A stretch of DNA of 64,000 nucleotides from Betaproteobacteria bacterium (GCA_016720855.1 JADKJU010000002.1:806001-870000); one strand, 5' to 3'. Shown: positions 31,006-39,548, counted from the stretch's first letter. The notes: generated by a model not told the origin, from the sequence alone. Program-made: numbers and translations.

Positions 31006-31064
31006 GTAAGGCTACTTACTCCTGCGGTTAGGATGCTTGACGGCTGGCCGGTAAGTATGCTTAT
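31006..31064. promoter_or_regulatory. Tripartite right operator (OR) between repressor and Cro genes
   Basis: Three 14-bp sites of the GTAAG-N4-CTTAC type lie at 31006-31019 (perfect), 31027-31040 (GTTAG/CTTGA, weaker) and 31051-31064 (GTAAG/CTTAT). Their centres are 21 and 24 bp apart, close to lambda OR spacing. A rightward -35 TTGACG (31037-31042) overlaps the middle site, and a TATCAT -10-like box (31062-31067) overlaps the third, at a long 19-bp spacing. Twelve bases (GTAAGTATGCTT) are identical in the third site and in the inner OL site. Confidence 0.78.
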
Positions 31065-31074
31065 CATAGCGGCC

Positions 31075-31272
31075 ATGAAGAAGTCCGAAGCCTTGGCCCA
31101 TTTCGACGGCAGCGTTGCAAAGCTCGCGGAGGCACTGGGAATTTCGCGCCCGGCCGTCTACCTGTGGCCTGACGAGCAGATCCCAGAGCTGCGCGCGTTC
31201 CAGATCGCGAAGATCGTGGCCGAGCGCGGGGCGATCCCGGAATCGGACGACTGCAAGGTGAGGGCGGCATGA
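31075..31272 (+). CDS. cro: Cro-like repressor
   Basis: This 65-aa protein fits the Cro family: MKKSEALAHFDGSVAKLAEALGISRPAVYLW with the helix-turn-helix at about residues 14-35, then IPELRAFQIAKIVAERG. It is divergent from the CI-type repressor across OR and starts 10 bp after the third operator. It should compete with the repressor and drive lytic growth. Its stop overlaps the next ATG. Confidence 0.82.
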   Translation: MKKSEALAHFDGSVAKLAEALGISRPAVYLWPDEQIPELRAFQIAKIVAERGAIPESDDCKVRAA

Positions 31273-31613
31273 GCATGCAGCGCAAGGTGCCCCGCGCGGA
31301 GACAGCCGACAAGCTCAACGACGCGCGGCCGGTGACACGGCCAGCCGACGAGGTTGCCTATTGGCCACGCAGCGATGGGGAGCACCTGATGGTCAGGATG
31401 ATGCGCGACGCCTTCGCCGCAGAGCGCGCAGCCATGACCGCAGATCGTGATGCCGGCCTGGCCCCCTTCAACTTGGGGGCCGCCTCGGCATTGTGGAGGC
31501 TCCTCGGCGAGGAGGCCGGGCGCAGGGCTACGAAATCTGCAGCCGCGCTACTTGTTGCGAGCAATCCCAGTTCTGCGCGTAGACGTGGACCGCGCCATGG
31601 AGGCGGCTCTTGA
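31269..31613 (+). CDS. Hypothetical early phage protein (114 aa)
   Basis: Not recognised. It is linked to cro by ATGA. The middle is helical (HLMVRMMRDAFAAERAAMTADRD); the last 30 residues are basic and overlap the minus-strand frameshifted gene at 31528-31772, so the true end on one of the two strands may be unusual. Its position after cro matches lambda cII, but cII-type features are found in the next rightward gene instead. Confidence 0.5.
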   Translation: MSMQRKVPRAETADKLNDARPVTRPADEVAYWPRSDGEHLMVRMMRDAFAAERAAMTADRDAGLAPFNLGAASALWRLLGEEAGRRATKSAAALLVASNPSSARRRGPRHGGGS

Positions 31614-31772
31614 GGGCCATCCTTCCGCCCGCGCGCTCGTCCCATTCCAGGATGTCGCCGACTTTGAGCTCCATCCACGAAACGAGTTCGAAGATGGCGT
31701 ACCCCCGCCCGCGCAGCTGACCATGAACATGCCTCTCCGCTCGTTGATGCCGGCGATGGTTCCGGTCTCCAA
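31528..31772 (-). pseudogene. Small conserved phage protein interrupted by a one-base frameshift
   Basis: Read leftward from a TTG with GGAG a few bases before it, the frame gives METGTIAGINERRGMFMV, the opening of a small family of about 80 aa (xGTIxAINxxRGMxAV, then YxIFELL and ExxxGD). The similarity continues in the other frame: GYAIFELVSWMELKVGDILE through VYAQNWDCSQQVARLQIS to a TAG. Joining needs one extra base near 31702. With it the product would be 81 aa. Either the gene is broken, the base call is wrong, or a +1/-1 shift is programmed. It lies antisense to the end of the 31269 gene. Confidence 0.6.
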
Positions 31773-31799
31773 GGCTTTCTCCAGAACTCCGGGCCCGCG

Positions 31800-32261
31800 A
31801 TGACCCCGATCGACGCAGCCTATCACGTCGTACACGACCACCCGGGTGGCGCCAAGGCGCTCGCTCCCCGGCTCGGCAAGAGCTTCGGGCACCTGTGCCA
31901 CGAGGTCCGTCCGAGCCCTGACTCGACGGCGAAACTCGGCCTGGTCGACGCCCTCAAGATTTCTGAGCTCACGGGCGATCACCGAATCCTCATGGCGTTC
32001 GCCGAGTCGCTCGGCTACCGCTGCGTGCGCGTGGAGATCCCGCGCGCTCGCGGGGCGCTCCTCGAGGCAGTGAGTCGTTTCGCTCGAGAAACCGGCGAGG
32101 CGCTCGTTGCGATGCACGAGGCCATCGAGGACGGCCGCATCACCGAGAACGAGGTCCAGAAGTTCGAGCGCCAGGTCGCCGACATTGCGCCGGCGGCGCT
32201 CGCCCTCGCGGAGCGCATGCGTGAAGCCGAGCGCCACCCACGCATCGCGAGGGCGGCATGA
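31800..32261 (+). CDS. Phage regulatory CII (CP76-type) family protein
   Basis: This 153-aa protein resembles the CP76/CII regulatory family: TPIDAAYHVVHDHPGGAKALAPRLGKSFGHLCHEVRP with a helix-turn-helix, followed by KLGLVDALKISELTGDHRILMAFAESLGY, and a helical C-terminus. Members control the lysis-lysogeny choice in P2-like and other phages. Its stop overlaps the RusA start (ATGA). Confidence 0.75.
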   Translation: MTPIDAAYHVVHDHPGGAKALAPRLGKSFGHLCHEVRPSPDSTAKLGLVDALKISELTGDHRILMAFAESLGYRCVRVEIPRARGALLEAVSRFARETGEALVAMHEAIEDGRITENEVQKFERQVADIAPAALALAERMREAERHPRIARAA

Positions 32262-32683
32262 ACCAGGTCGAATTCCTCGTCCCGTTCGCCAAGCCCCATG
32301 GCAAGGCGCGGCCGCGGGTCACCTCGCGCGGAACGTTCACGCCGGCCGCCACGCGCACGGCGGAGCGCAAGGTGGCAACGCATGCCCAGCTCGCGATGCG
32401 TGGCAGGAAGCCCTTCCAGGGGCCTGTGGTGGCCACGATCGACGCCTTCTTCCCGATCCCGCCGAGCTGGCCGAAGTGGCGCCAGGCGGCTGCACTCGCC
32501 AACACGGTGGCGCCCACGGTGCGCCCGGACTGCGACAACGCGGCGAAGCTCGCCCTGGACGCGTGCAACGGCGTGGTCTTTGACGACGACTCGCAGGTCG
32601 TGTCCCTCCTGGTCAGGAAGCTCTACGCGGCGCATGGCGGCCTGCGGGTGTCGGTCTCCGAGATCCCCACGAAGGAAGGATGA
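32258..32683 (+). CDS. rusA: RusA-type Holliday junction resolvase
   Basis: This 141-aa protein is a RusA family nuclease: FAKPHGKARPRVT at the start, then RPDCDNAAKLALDACNGVVFDDDSQVV with the conserved aspartates of the active site. RusA cuts Holliday junctions made during phage recombination and replication, fitting with the ERF and SSB proteins of the same phage. ATGA overlaps at both ends. Confidence 0.93.
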   Translation: MNQVEFLVPFAKPHGKARPRVTSRGTFTPAATRTAERKVATHAQLAMRGRKPFQGPVVATIDAFFPIPPSWPKWRQAAALANTVAPTVRPDCDNAAKLALDACNGVVFDDDSQVVSLLVRKLYAAHGGLRVSVSEIPTKEG

Positions 32684-33606
32684 TGGCTGGCAACTGGATC
32701 AAGATGGGAGTGGGGCTCCGTACGCATCCCAAGGTCGTCAGAATGGCGTCCGCGCTGAAAGCGGACAGGTTGCGCGTGATCGGCGGCCTGCATGCCGTAT
32801 GGTCGATATTCGATGCGCACACTGCAGACGGATTGCTCGAGGGCTACACCAGCCAGGCAATCGATGAAGATCTGGGGTGGCGCGGGTTCGCGGACGCCAT
32901 GCGCGCCGTCGGCTGGCTCATCGCCAGCGATGACGGTCTTCGCGTCCCCGAGTACACCGAGCACAACGGCGCCACCGCGAAGCGACGAGCCATGGAGACG
33001 TCTCGCAAGGGGCGCTCCCGCAATCCGTCCGCTATCGATGCGCCTAAATGCTACGCAAATGTCCCGCAAGAATTCGGACAAATGTTCGCATCCAATGCGG
33101 ACAAAGTGCGGAACAGAGAAGAGAAGAGTAGAGAAGATCTTACCAAGGAAGCTGACGCTTCCTTGGACCCGGTAGTTCTGGGTGGGGGTGCAGTACAAAC
33201 CCCTGAAAAACTCCCTGCTGTAACCGACGGAGTATCCGCGCGCGAGCCTCCGACGCGTGCCGTCTGGGAGGCGTACTCCGCGGCCTACGAGGTGCGCTAC
33301 GGTCAGCCGCCGGTGCGCAATGCTCGGGTCGCGGGCCAGCTCGCGGCGTTCCTGAAGCGCGTCCCAGCTGCCGAGGCGCCAGGTATCGCGGCGTGGTTCG
33401 TCCGGTCGAACAAGGCGTTCTACACCGCGAAGGGGCACCCGGTATCGCTGCTCCTGGCTGACGCGGAGGCGCTGCGCACGGACTGGGCAACTCGTGCCCA
33501 GCGCACGGAAACCGAGGCCCGCCAGGGCGACAGGACGCAGGCCACCGGGAACGTGTTCAACAAGCTCATCGAGGAGTTCCATGGACCCCAGCCGCCAGTT
33601 GCTTGA
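32680..33606 (+). CDS. Phage replication initiation-type protein
   Basis: This 308-aa protein opens with the phage replication N-terminal wording (NWIKMGVGLRTHPKVVRMASAL, then AVWSIFDAHTADGLLEGYT) of the DnaT/replisome-organiser kind. A winged-helix-like first 110 residues is followed by a linker with a lower-GC stretch (about 33040-33220) and a helical C-terminal part (ARVAGQLAAFLKRVPA). In lambdoid phages the gene at this place (O) carries the origin inside it; the lower-GC linker is the natural place to look. No iterons were identified by eye. Confidence 0.7.
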   Translation: MMAGNWIKMGVGLRTHPKVVRMASALKADRLRVIGGLHAVWSIFDAHTADGLLEGYTSQAIDEDLGWRGFADAMRAVGWLIASDDGLRVPEYTEHNGATAKRRAMETSRKGRSRNPSAIDAPKCYANVPQEFGQMFASNADKVRNREEKSREDLTKEADASLDPVVLGGGAVQTPEKLPAVTDGVSAREPPTRAVWEAYSAAYEVRYGQPPVRNARVAGQLAAFLKRVPAAEAPGIAAWFVRSNKAFYTAKGHPVSLLLADAEALRTDWATRAQRTETEARQGDRTQATGNVFNKLIEEFHGPQPPVA

Positions 33607-34162
33607 GGCGATCGCCATAACGGCCGAGCTGACCGGGACGCAGCTGTCGGCTGGTGCCGCCTGCGTGTTCGCGGCCGACTTGTCGGCCTACCCAGAGCAC
33701 CAGGTTCTCGGGGCGCTCGTGCGCTGCCGGCGCGAGGTCAAGGGTCGGCTCTCGCTCGCCGATGTGATCAGCCGCCTGGACGATGGCCGCCCTGGTCCCG
33801 AGGAAGCCTGGGCGATGATCCCCAAGGACGAAGCCGGAAGCGTCGTCTGGACGGACGAGATGGCGCAGGCCTTCGGCGTCGCCAGCCCGCTCATGGAAGA
33901 GCCCATCCAAGCTCGCATGGCGTTCTTGGAGGCATACCGGGACCGTGTGCGCATCGCCCGCGACCAGGGGAGCCCTGTGCGCTGGACGCCATCGCTTGGG
34001 CATGACCCCGCTGGCCGCGAGGTGGCGCTCGCTGATGCCGTGCACCACGGCAGGCTGAGCGCAGCGCACGCCCAGGCACTCTTGCCGCATTCCGCCGATC
34101 CGGGTGTGCGTGCCCACCTGGAATCGATGGTCGCAACGCTCGCGATAGCGAAGGCCGCATGA
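33581..34162 (+). CDS. Hypothetical phage protein after the replication gene (193 aa)
   Basis: The start MDPSRQLLEA overlaps the end of the replication gene and has GAGGAG seven bases upstream. The stretches LVRCRREVKGRLSLADVISRLDDGRPGPEEAW and VVWTDEMAQAFGVA look conserved, but I cannot assign a function. In lambda the second replication gene (P, helicase loader) lies here; there is no P-loop, so this is only positional. Confidence 0.65.
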   Translation: MDPSRQLLEAIAITAELTGTQLSAGAACVFAADLSAYPEHQVLGALVRCRREVKGRLSLADVISRLDDGRPGPEEAWAMIPKDEAGSVVWTDEMAQAFGVASPLMEEPIQARMAFLEAYRDRVRIARDQGSPVRWTPSLGHDPAGREVALADAVHHGRLSAAHAQALLPHSADPGVRAHLESMVATLAIAKAA

Positions 34163-34563
34163 GCCTCAACGCCGCCGAGTTCACCGGCTTCACCGCACCG
34201 CCGCCACCCAAGCGCCGCGGCCGGCGCGTCACCCCCATGGGCCCCGACGAGGCCCCGACCACCCAGGAGACCACCATGCCCACAGGCGTCTACGTGAGGA
34301 AGCCAAAGGCCGCGAAGGCGGTCGAGAAACAGGAAGCCGTGAAGGCCAAGAAACCGGCCGCCAAGGTGCGCAAGACGACCCGGGCCGCCCGCGCCACCAA
34401 GGCGACCCGAAAGTCTCCCCTCAAGCCCGCCAGCGCCCCGCGTTTCGGCGTGTTCGATGACGGAACGATCGAGCTGCGCCTACCTGGCTGCACCGGGACC
34501 ATCGGGACCGACGACGCGAAAGAGCTCGTCGGGTTCATGCGTCTGATCGGCATCGAGGCCTGA
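34159..34563 (+). CDS. Lys/Ala-rich phage protein (134 aa)
   Basis: Not recognised. The middle (about residues 45-90) is a Lys/Ala/Thr-rich, strongly basic stretch like histone H1 tails (KAKKPAAKVRKTTRAARATK), followed by a compact end (FDDGTIELRLPGCTGTIGTDDAKELVGFM). It could bind DNA without sequence preference. A second in-frame ATG at 34276 (MPTGVYVRK) is an alternative start. It overlaps its neighbours by 4 and 1 bases. Confidence 0.6.
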   Translation: MSLNAAEFTGFTAPPPPKRRGRRVTPMGPDEAPTTQETTMPTGVYVRKPKAAKAVEKQEAVKAKKPAAKVRKTTRAARATKATRKSPLKPASAPRFGVFDDGTIELRLPGCTGTIGTDDAKELVGFMRLIGIEA

Positions 34564-34952
34564 TGGAGCGCGCGATCGTCCTCCTCGACGAGGCCCGTCG
34601 GGCCCGTGCGGTGGAGGCCATCGCCGCCTGCCGCGTGGGTGGCGCTACCCCGCTCGAGGTCGTGATCCGCCCCAAGCGCAAGCCCAAGACCCTCGACCAG
34701 CTGGCCCTGTACTGGGTGCTGTGCACCGAGATCGGCGCCGCCATCGGCTACGCCAAGGACGAGATGAGCGAGGTCTTCGTCGAGAAGTACGTGCCACCGA
34801 TCGCTCGCGTGCTCCCAAGCGGGGAGACCGTGCTCGTGAAGAAAACCCCCTCCAAGTGGTCCAAGGCCGAGGCGAGCCAGATCATCGACCACATGCTGCG
34901 CTTCGCGGCCGAGGAGGGGATCGAAACCCACCACCCAGGAGACCTCCAATGA
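34563..34952 (+). CDS. NinB-like phage protein (129 aa)
   Basis: The order of elements, a basic PKRKPKTLDQLALYW stretch followed by VLCTEIGAAIGYAKDEM and a helical end, resembles the NinB/YbcN recombination family, where an RxxxQxxLYW-like motif is followed by helices. The match is by eye and partial. The ATG shares one base with the previous stop. Confidence 0.45.
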   Translation: MERAIVLLDEARRARAVEAIAACRVGGATPLEVVIRPKRKPKTLDQLALYWVLCTEIGAAIGYAKDEMSEVFVEKYVPPIARVLPSGETVLVKKTPSKWSKAEASQIIDHMLRFAAEEGIETHHPGDLQ

Positions 34953-35503
34953 ACGACCACACCGAAGCCGCCACGCTGCAGCTGCCCGAAGGGCACGCCG
35001 TAGAACTCGCCCGCGAGACCCTCGGGCGCGACCTCCTCGAGGCGCTGATCATGGAGATCCGCCTCATGCCCGACGTGTGGGAGAAGCTCGGCCAAGAGGC
35101 CCAGGACGACGTGCTCGACCGCCTCCGGAACCGCGTGCGCGACCTCACGCGCCAGGCCGTGGGCCTCATCGTCTCCAGCGAGCGCACGGTGCTCGCCGCA
35201 ACCGTCGAGAGCGTCACCTTCAAGGACGGCATCAAGGCCACCCTCAAGATCGCGAAGACCGCTCGCGGCCGGCACGACCTGGCCGACCAGAAAGGCGCCG
35301 ACGTGGTCGTCGTGATCGCCGACCCCGGCGAGTACCTGCAGGGCATGGACGCGGTCCGCGGGGAGGACGAGCAGCTCACCCTGCAGGGGATCGACAAGGC
35401 CACCGGGGAGATCATCGCCCGAGTGCAGGCAGCCGACGCTCAAGGCGGCGCCGACGCGCAGTTCGACGAGCGCCTCCGGAAGGCTCGCGGCGGGGAGAAG
35501 TAA
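34949..35503 (+). CDS. Hypothetical phage protein (184 aa)
   Basis: Not recognised. The chosen ATG (MNDHTEAAT) overlaps the previous stop (ATGA) with GGAGACC before it. The first half is helical; the second half has alternating beta strands (TVLAATVESVTFKDGIKATLKIAKTA, then VVVVIADPGEYLQG), a fold I cannot name. Confidence 0.6.
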   Translation: MNDHTEAATLQLPEGHAVELARETLGRDLLEALIMEIRLMPDVWEKLGQEAQDDVLDRLRNRVRDLTRQAVGLIVSSERTVLAATVESVTFKDGIKATLKIAKTARGRHDLADQKGADVVVVIADPGEYLQGMDAVRGEDEQLTLQGIDKATGEIIARVQAADAQGGADAQFDERLRKARGGEK

Positions 35504-35545
35504 CACCGGCGGCCTTCGGGCCGCAGTTCACATTGGAGGGGAAGG

Positions 35546-35911
35546 GTGGAGAAAAGCGTGATTCCGGAGTCCATGGCCATCGTGGTCGACGCCATCGGCG
35601 TCTCGGCCACGATCTCGGTGATTCAGGTCTTCTCGGGCACCAGGCTCTACGTCCCGATGCCCGAGAACATGGGCGACGAGCACCCCATCTGCAGGCTGCT
35701 GGGACGGCCGCTGGCCGAGAAGCTCTGCTCCGCCGTCCGCGGCGACTACTTGGCCGTGCCTGTCTTCCGCCCCCTCATTCGCGAGGAGCTCGAGCGCGAC
35801 ATCACGGGCCGGGCCCGCGCCGGCGAGAGCTACGCCTCCATCGCGCGCAGCCACCGGATGAGCGAGCGGGCCGTCAGCGACGTCGTGAAGCGGGCGAGGG
35901 AGCGGGCGTGA
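35546..35911 (+). CDS. Mor-like transcription activator candidate
   Basis: This 121-aa protein has an N-terminal domain with LYVPMPENMG and ends in a helix-turn-helix (YASIARSHRMSERAVSDVVKRAR). That order resembles Mor/C activators of Mu-like phages, which turn on middle or late genes; its place just before the terminase genes fits a late activator. The start is GTG with GGAGGGG upstream. The match is by layout only. Confidence 0.5.
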   Translation: MEKSVIPESMAIVVDAIGVSATISVIQVFSGTRLYVPMPENMGDEHPICRLLGRPLAEKLCSAVRGDYLAVPVFRPLIREELERDITGRARAGESYASIARSHRMSERAVSDVVKRARERA

Positions 35912-36246
35912 CCACACCCAGGAAGCCGCCCGGCGAGAAACAGAAACGCGCGAAAACTCAGATCGGAGGCGGCAAGCCGGGGCCTGGTCGACCGAAGGGG
36001 CTGCCCAACAAGGTCACCACCGAGGCTCGGGAGATCTTCAAGGGCATCGTGGAGAGGAACGCCGGAAAGGTGGAGGCGTGGCTCGCAGAGGTGGCCAAGG
36101 AGAACCCCGCCAAGGCGACCGAGCTCTTCCTGAAGCTCGCGGAGTTCAACATCCCGAAGCTCACGAGGATGGAGGTGCCCGCCGGCGAGGGTGGCGCGGC
36201 CATCATCCAGTTCATCCGGGTCCCGAAGTCGATCGAGGTCGACTGA
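35908..36246 (+). CDS. Putative terminase small subunit
   Basis: This 112-aa protein starts at a GTG that overlaps the previous stop (GTGA). It has a basic Gly/Pro/Lys head with KPGPGRPKGLPNKVTTEAREIFKGIVERN, a wording common in phage packaging and DNA-binding proteins, then a helix-rich core. The place just before an HNH gene and the large terminase supports a DNA-recognition role in packaging. Confidence 0.5.
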   Translation: MTTPRKPPGEKQKRAKTQIGGGKPGPGRPKGLPNKVTTEAREIFKGIVERNAGKVEAWLAEVAKENPAKATELFLKLAEFNIPKLTRMEVPAGEGGAAIIQFIRVPKSIEVD

Positions 36247-36428
36247 TGCTGGTGCGCCTGCGCCGTCCTGGCGGCCTCGAGGTCACGCTGCGCGTTCGGG
36301 ACGAGCACCTGCAGGCGGTCCTCGACCGCGCCTGGCGCGAGTTCGGCGACCCCGGGAAGGTCGAGCAAATCCCGGCGCCGCGGATTGAGCCGAAGCCCGA
36401 GCCGATTCGCCGGAGGCGCTGGGCGTGA
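36246..36428 (+). CDS. Hypothetical small protein (60 aa)
   Basis: Not recognised. Start ATG shares a base with the previous stop (TGATG) and its stop overlaps the next start (GTGA). The end is basic and Pro-rich (PKPEPIRRRRWA). Confidence 0.5.
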   Translation: MLVRLRRPGGLEVTLRVRDEHLQAVLDRAWREFGDPGKVEQIPAPRIEPKPEPIRRRRWA

Positions 36429-36739
36429 TGCACCGGGACAGGCGGCTCCTCGACTCGGCCAACGGGAAACCCTGCGCTGGGTGCGGGCGCAACGACGGCA
36501 CCGTGGTGGCCGCGCACTCGAACGACTTGGCGCACGGCAAGGGGGTGGGCCACAGGGCGCACGACATCTTCCACGCCCGCCTGTGCCACGCATGCCACGA
36601 CTTCGTGGACGGCCGCCGCAAGGACGAGCCGACGGGGCTCTATCCTGCGACGCGTGATGGGCGCCGTGAGTGCTGGCGCCGCGCCTTCGACAGAACAATC
36701 CTCGCGCTCGCCATGGAGGGCCGGATCGGTTCCACGTGA
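36425..36739 (+). CDS. HNH-like DUF1364 protein
   Basis: This 104-aa protein has the DUF1364 layout: RDRRLLDSANGKPCAGCGRNDGTVVAAHSN, then GKGVGHRAHDIFHARLCHACHDFVDG. The CAGC pair, AH, and CHACH give an HNH-type metal site. HNH proteins next to terminase genes assist cos-type packaging in other phages. GTG (or the ATG right after it) is the start. Confidence 0.75.
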   Translation: MMHRDRRLLDSANGKPCAGCGRNDGTVVAAHSNDLAHGKGVGHRAHDIFHARLCHACHDFVDGRRKDEPTGLYPATRDGRRECWRRAFDRTILALAMEGRIGST

Positions 36740-37953
36740 AGCGCGTGATCGAGCTGCCCGAGCTGCACCCCGGGCAGCGGCGCATCCGGCGGGCCATGAA
36801 GCGCTTCAACGTCGCCAGAATGGGCCGGCGGTGGGGGAAGACCACCTTCGGCCTGGACTACCTGGTCGGTGGAGAGGAGGGCGAGCGCGGGCTGGCGGCT
36901 GGCTTTCCCTGCGGGTGGTTTGCACCCACCCACAAGGTGCTCGCGGACGGCTGGCGCGAGTCGAAGGCGATCTTGAGCCCCATCATCGTCGCCAAGGAAG
37001 AGCGGGACCACCGGCTGGAGCTCGCGACGGGGGGGTCGCTCGAGTTCTGGACCCTCGACATCGACGACCCGGCCCGCGGCCGCAAGTACGGCCGGATCTT
37101 CGTGGACGAGGCAGCCCAGGTCCGAAACCTCAAGGACAAGTGGGAGCAGGCCATCCGGCCGACCCTCACGGACTACCGCGGCGAGGCCCTCTTCGGCTCC
37201 ACGCCGAAGGGCAAGAACTTCTTCCACGAGCTTGACCAGAGGAGCCTCACCCGGGAGAACTGGGCGAGCTTCCACGCCCCGAGCCACGAGAATCCGCACC
37301 TGCCGGCCGACGAACTCGAGGAGGCGCGCGGCGACCTCCCGGAGCTCGTCTACCGTCAGGAGTACCTCGGTGAGTACGTCGACTTCGCCGGCGTCGTGGT
37401 GCGTCCGGAGTTCCTTCAGCATGGACTGCCGGAGGGGGAATTCCCGATAGTGATCGGCGTCGATCTTGCGATCTCCCTCAAGGACGAGGCCGCCTACACC
37501 GCCATGGTCGCGATGTGCCGTGACCGCCCGCTCGGGCGGGTATTCATCCTGGGAGCCCTGCGCTTCCGCGCGACGTTCAACACGATCGTCGAGCAGATCA
37601 TCGCGTTCGCCGCGTCGATCTCCGCAGAATTCGGGGGGCGAGCGGTGACCGTCCTGGTCGAGGAGGTCCAGTTCCAGGCCGCCGTGGTCCAGGAGCTGCT
37701 GCGGCGCTCGAAACTGATCGTTCGTGGCGTGAGGCCGGATAAGGACAAGCTCACGCGGTTCCTGCCGCTCGCGGCCCGATACGAGCAACGCATGGTCTAC
37801 CACGCGCCCACGCTCCCGGCCTACTTCGCCCAGGAGATCCTCGCGCTCCCGGTCCCTGACTTCTGGGACCAGATCGACGCTTCGAGCATCGCCTACGCGG
37901 GCCTGCCCGCCTCGACCGCAGCCGTGGCGAGCGCCGGCCGGAGGACCTTCTGA
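36736..37953 (+). CDS. Terminase large subunit
   Basis: This 405-aa packaging motor has Walker A in ARMGRRWGKTTF (about residue 28), Walker B in RIFVDEAAQ (near 119), and a nuclease domain whose first acidic motif is VIGVDLAIS (near 235). It starts at a GTG overlapping the previous stop. The protein translocates DNA into the prohead and cuts it. It belongs to the broad Mu-like/gp17-type terminases. Confidence 0.92.
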   Translation: MKRVIELPELHPGQRRIRRAMKRFNVARMGRRWGKTTFGLDYLVGGEEGERGLAAGFPCGWFAPTHKVLADGWRESKAILSPIIVAKEERDHRLELATGGSLEFWTLDIDDPARGRKYGRIFVDEAAQVRNLKDKWEQAIRPTLTDYRGEALFGSTPKGKNFFHELDQRSLTRENWASFHAPSHENPHLPADELEEARGDLPELVYRQEYLGEYVDFAGVVVRPEFLQHGLPEGEFPIVIGVDLAISLKDEAAYTAMVAMCRDRPLGRVFILGALRFRATFNTIVEQIIAFAASISAEFGGRAVTVLVEEVQFQAAVVQELLRRSKLIVRGVRPDKDKLTRFLPLAARYEQRMVYHAPTLPAYFAQEILALPVPDFWDQIDASSIAYAGLPASTAAVASAGRRTF

Positions 37954-39548
37954 TGGCCGAAGTCACGAACCTCAAGGGCAAGGCGGTGCGCAGCGGGCCG
38001 CTCTTCTCCGAGCAGGCGGTCGACCCGCTCCTCAAGTGGATGACCACGGTCTCGGACCCGGACGAGGCGCTCCGGAAGGCCGGGATCACGCGCCCGTCGC
38101 TTCGCGTGTGCCTGTCGGACGCCGACATCACGGCGGCCTTCGACACGCGCAAGGAGGCGCTGCTCGCGACGCCGTGGCGCCTGGAGGCCCCCGAGACGGC
38201 TGCGCGCGACTTCGTGTGGTCCGAGCTGGAGGACTGGCTCGAGCCGATGGTCCGGTGCGTCTTCAACAGCCTGCCGTTCGGCTACTCGGTGGGCGAGCTC
38301 GTCTTCGAGGCGAAGGCCCGGGGGGTCGGGATCAACCGATTCTACGAGAAGCAGTTCGAATGGTTCCGCCCGCAGCAGGATGGCACGCTGCTGTGGGTCC
38401 CGACTGATCGGCCGCAGGGCGTCCCGGTCTCGCCGGAGAAGTACGTCGTCACGGTGAGGGAGCCCTCGTACCGCAACCCCTACGGCGAGGCGCTGCTGTC
38501 GCGGCTCTACTGGCCGTGGTTCTTCCGCACGCAGGGCTGGCGCTTCTGGGCGAAGTGGCTGGAGCGCTTCGGCTCTCCGCTCCTTGTGGGGAAGACCAGC
38601 GGGGACGCGCAGGCGATGGCCACGGCGCTCGCCCGCGCCGTGCAGGACGCCGCCGTCGCGGTGGGCAATGGCGATGAGGTCGAGGCGGTCGAGCAGGGCA
38701 GCGGATCCTCGCACTTCGAGGCCTTCGACCGGGCCGTCGTGTCCATGTTCCAGCGGTTGATCCTTGGCCAGACGCTCACCTCGGACGTGGGGACCAACGG
38801 CAGCGGCTCGCGGGCCTTGGGCCAGGTGCACAACGAGGTCCGAATGGACCGGCGCAACGCCGACATCCGGCTCACTCGGCGCTCGGTGCAGCGCGTGGTC
38901 GACACCCTCTGGAGGCTGAACGGCTTCGCGGGAGAGCCGCCCGAATTCTGCATGGAGGACGACACCGGGCTGGAGGCCGAGCGGGCGCAGCGCGACGCGG
39001 CGCTCGTGAACGCGAAGATCCTGAAGCTCACGCCCCAGTACCTCTCCCGGGTCTACGACTTCGAGGAGGGAGATTTCGAGGTGCCGGAGCAGGCCGAGCC
39101 ATCCGCTGGGCCCGACGCGAAGGACCAACCGGAAGATCCCGATGCCGAGCCTGTGCAGGCGGCCGGTGGGCCGCGCCAGACGCGCTTCACGCCCGGCCAG
39201 CAGGCCGTCGATGACGAGGTCACGCGAGTCCTGCGTGGGGTGCGCTCGCCCATCTCCCCGGAGGCGATCCGCGCGGCGATCGATGAGGCGGTGAGCGCCG
39301 AGGACCTGTCGATCCGGCTCGCCGCCATGTGGGGCGACGCGGACACCGACGCCTTCCAGATGGTGCTCGCACGCGCGATGTTCGCGGCGGACATGACCGG
39401 CTTCGCCCACGCCGGGGGGGCGCCTCGCGAGGCCCAGGCGCCGGTGAGGCAAGAGATCGACCTGAAACTCACGCTCGGCCAGGAGCCGACGACGACCCGC
39501 ATTCGCAAGGATGGCGACGGATGGATTGCCGAGAAAGGTAGCGCATGA
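37953..39548 (+). CDS. Portal protein, Mu gp29-like (DUF935)
   Basis: This 531-aa protein fits the DUF935/Mu gp29 portal family: SDADITAAFDTRKEALLATPW, then FNSLPFGYSVGELVFE, then the stretch YWPWFFRTQGWRFWAKWLERFG and ILGQTLTSDVGTNGSGSRALGQVH. It forms the ring through which DNA enters the head. The last 150 residues carry an extra acidic, helical tail. It shares one base with the terminase stop. Confidence 0.93.
   Translation: MAEVTNLKGKAVRSGPLFSEQAVDPLLKWMTTVSDPDEALRKAGITRPSLRVCLSDADITAAFDTRKEALLATPWRLEAPETAARDFVWSELEDWLEPMVRCVFNSLPFGYSVGELVFEAKARGVGINRFYEKQFEWFRPQQDGTLLWVPTDRPQGVPVSPEKYVVTVREPSYRNPYGEALLSRLYWPWFFRTQGWRFWAKWLERFGSPLLVGKTSGDAQAMATALARAVQDAAVAVGNGDEVEAVEQGSGSSHFEAFDRAVVSMFQRLILGQTLTSDVGTNGSGSRALGQVHNEVRMDRRNADIRLTRRSVQRVVDTLWRLNGFAGEPPEFCMEDDTGLEAERAQRDAALVNAKILKLTPQYLSRVYDFEEGDFEVPEQAEPSAGPDAKDQPEDPDAEPVQAAGGPRQTRFTPGQQAVDDEVTRVLRGVRSPISPEAIRAAIDEAVSAEDLSIRLAAMWGDADTDAFQMVLARAMFAADMTGFAHAGGAPREAQAPVRQEIDLKLTLGQEPTTTRIRKDGDGWIAEKGSA

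Noticed and set aside
31548..32237. A 229-aa leftward frame as one protein
   Set aside because: Most of it is the shadow of the CII-like gene; only its last part matches a real family, and that match continues in another frame.
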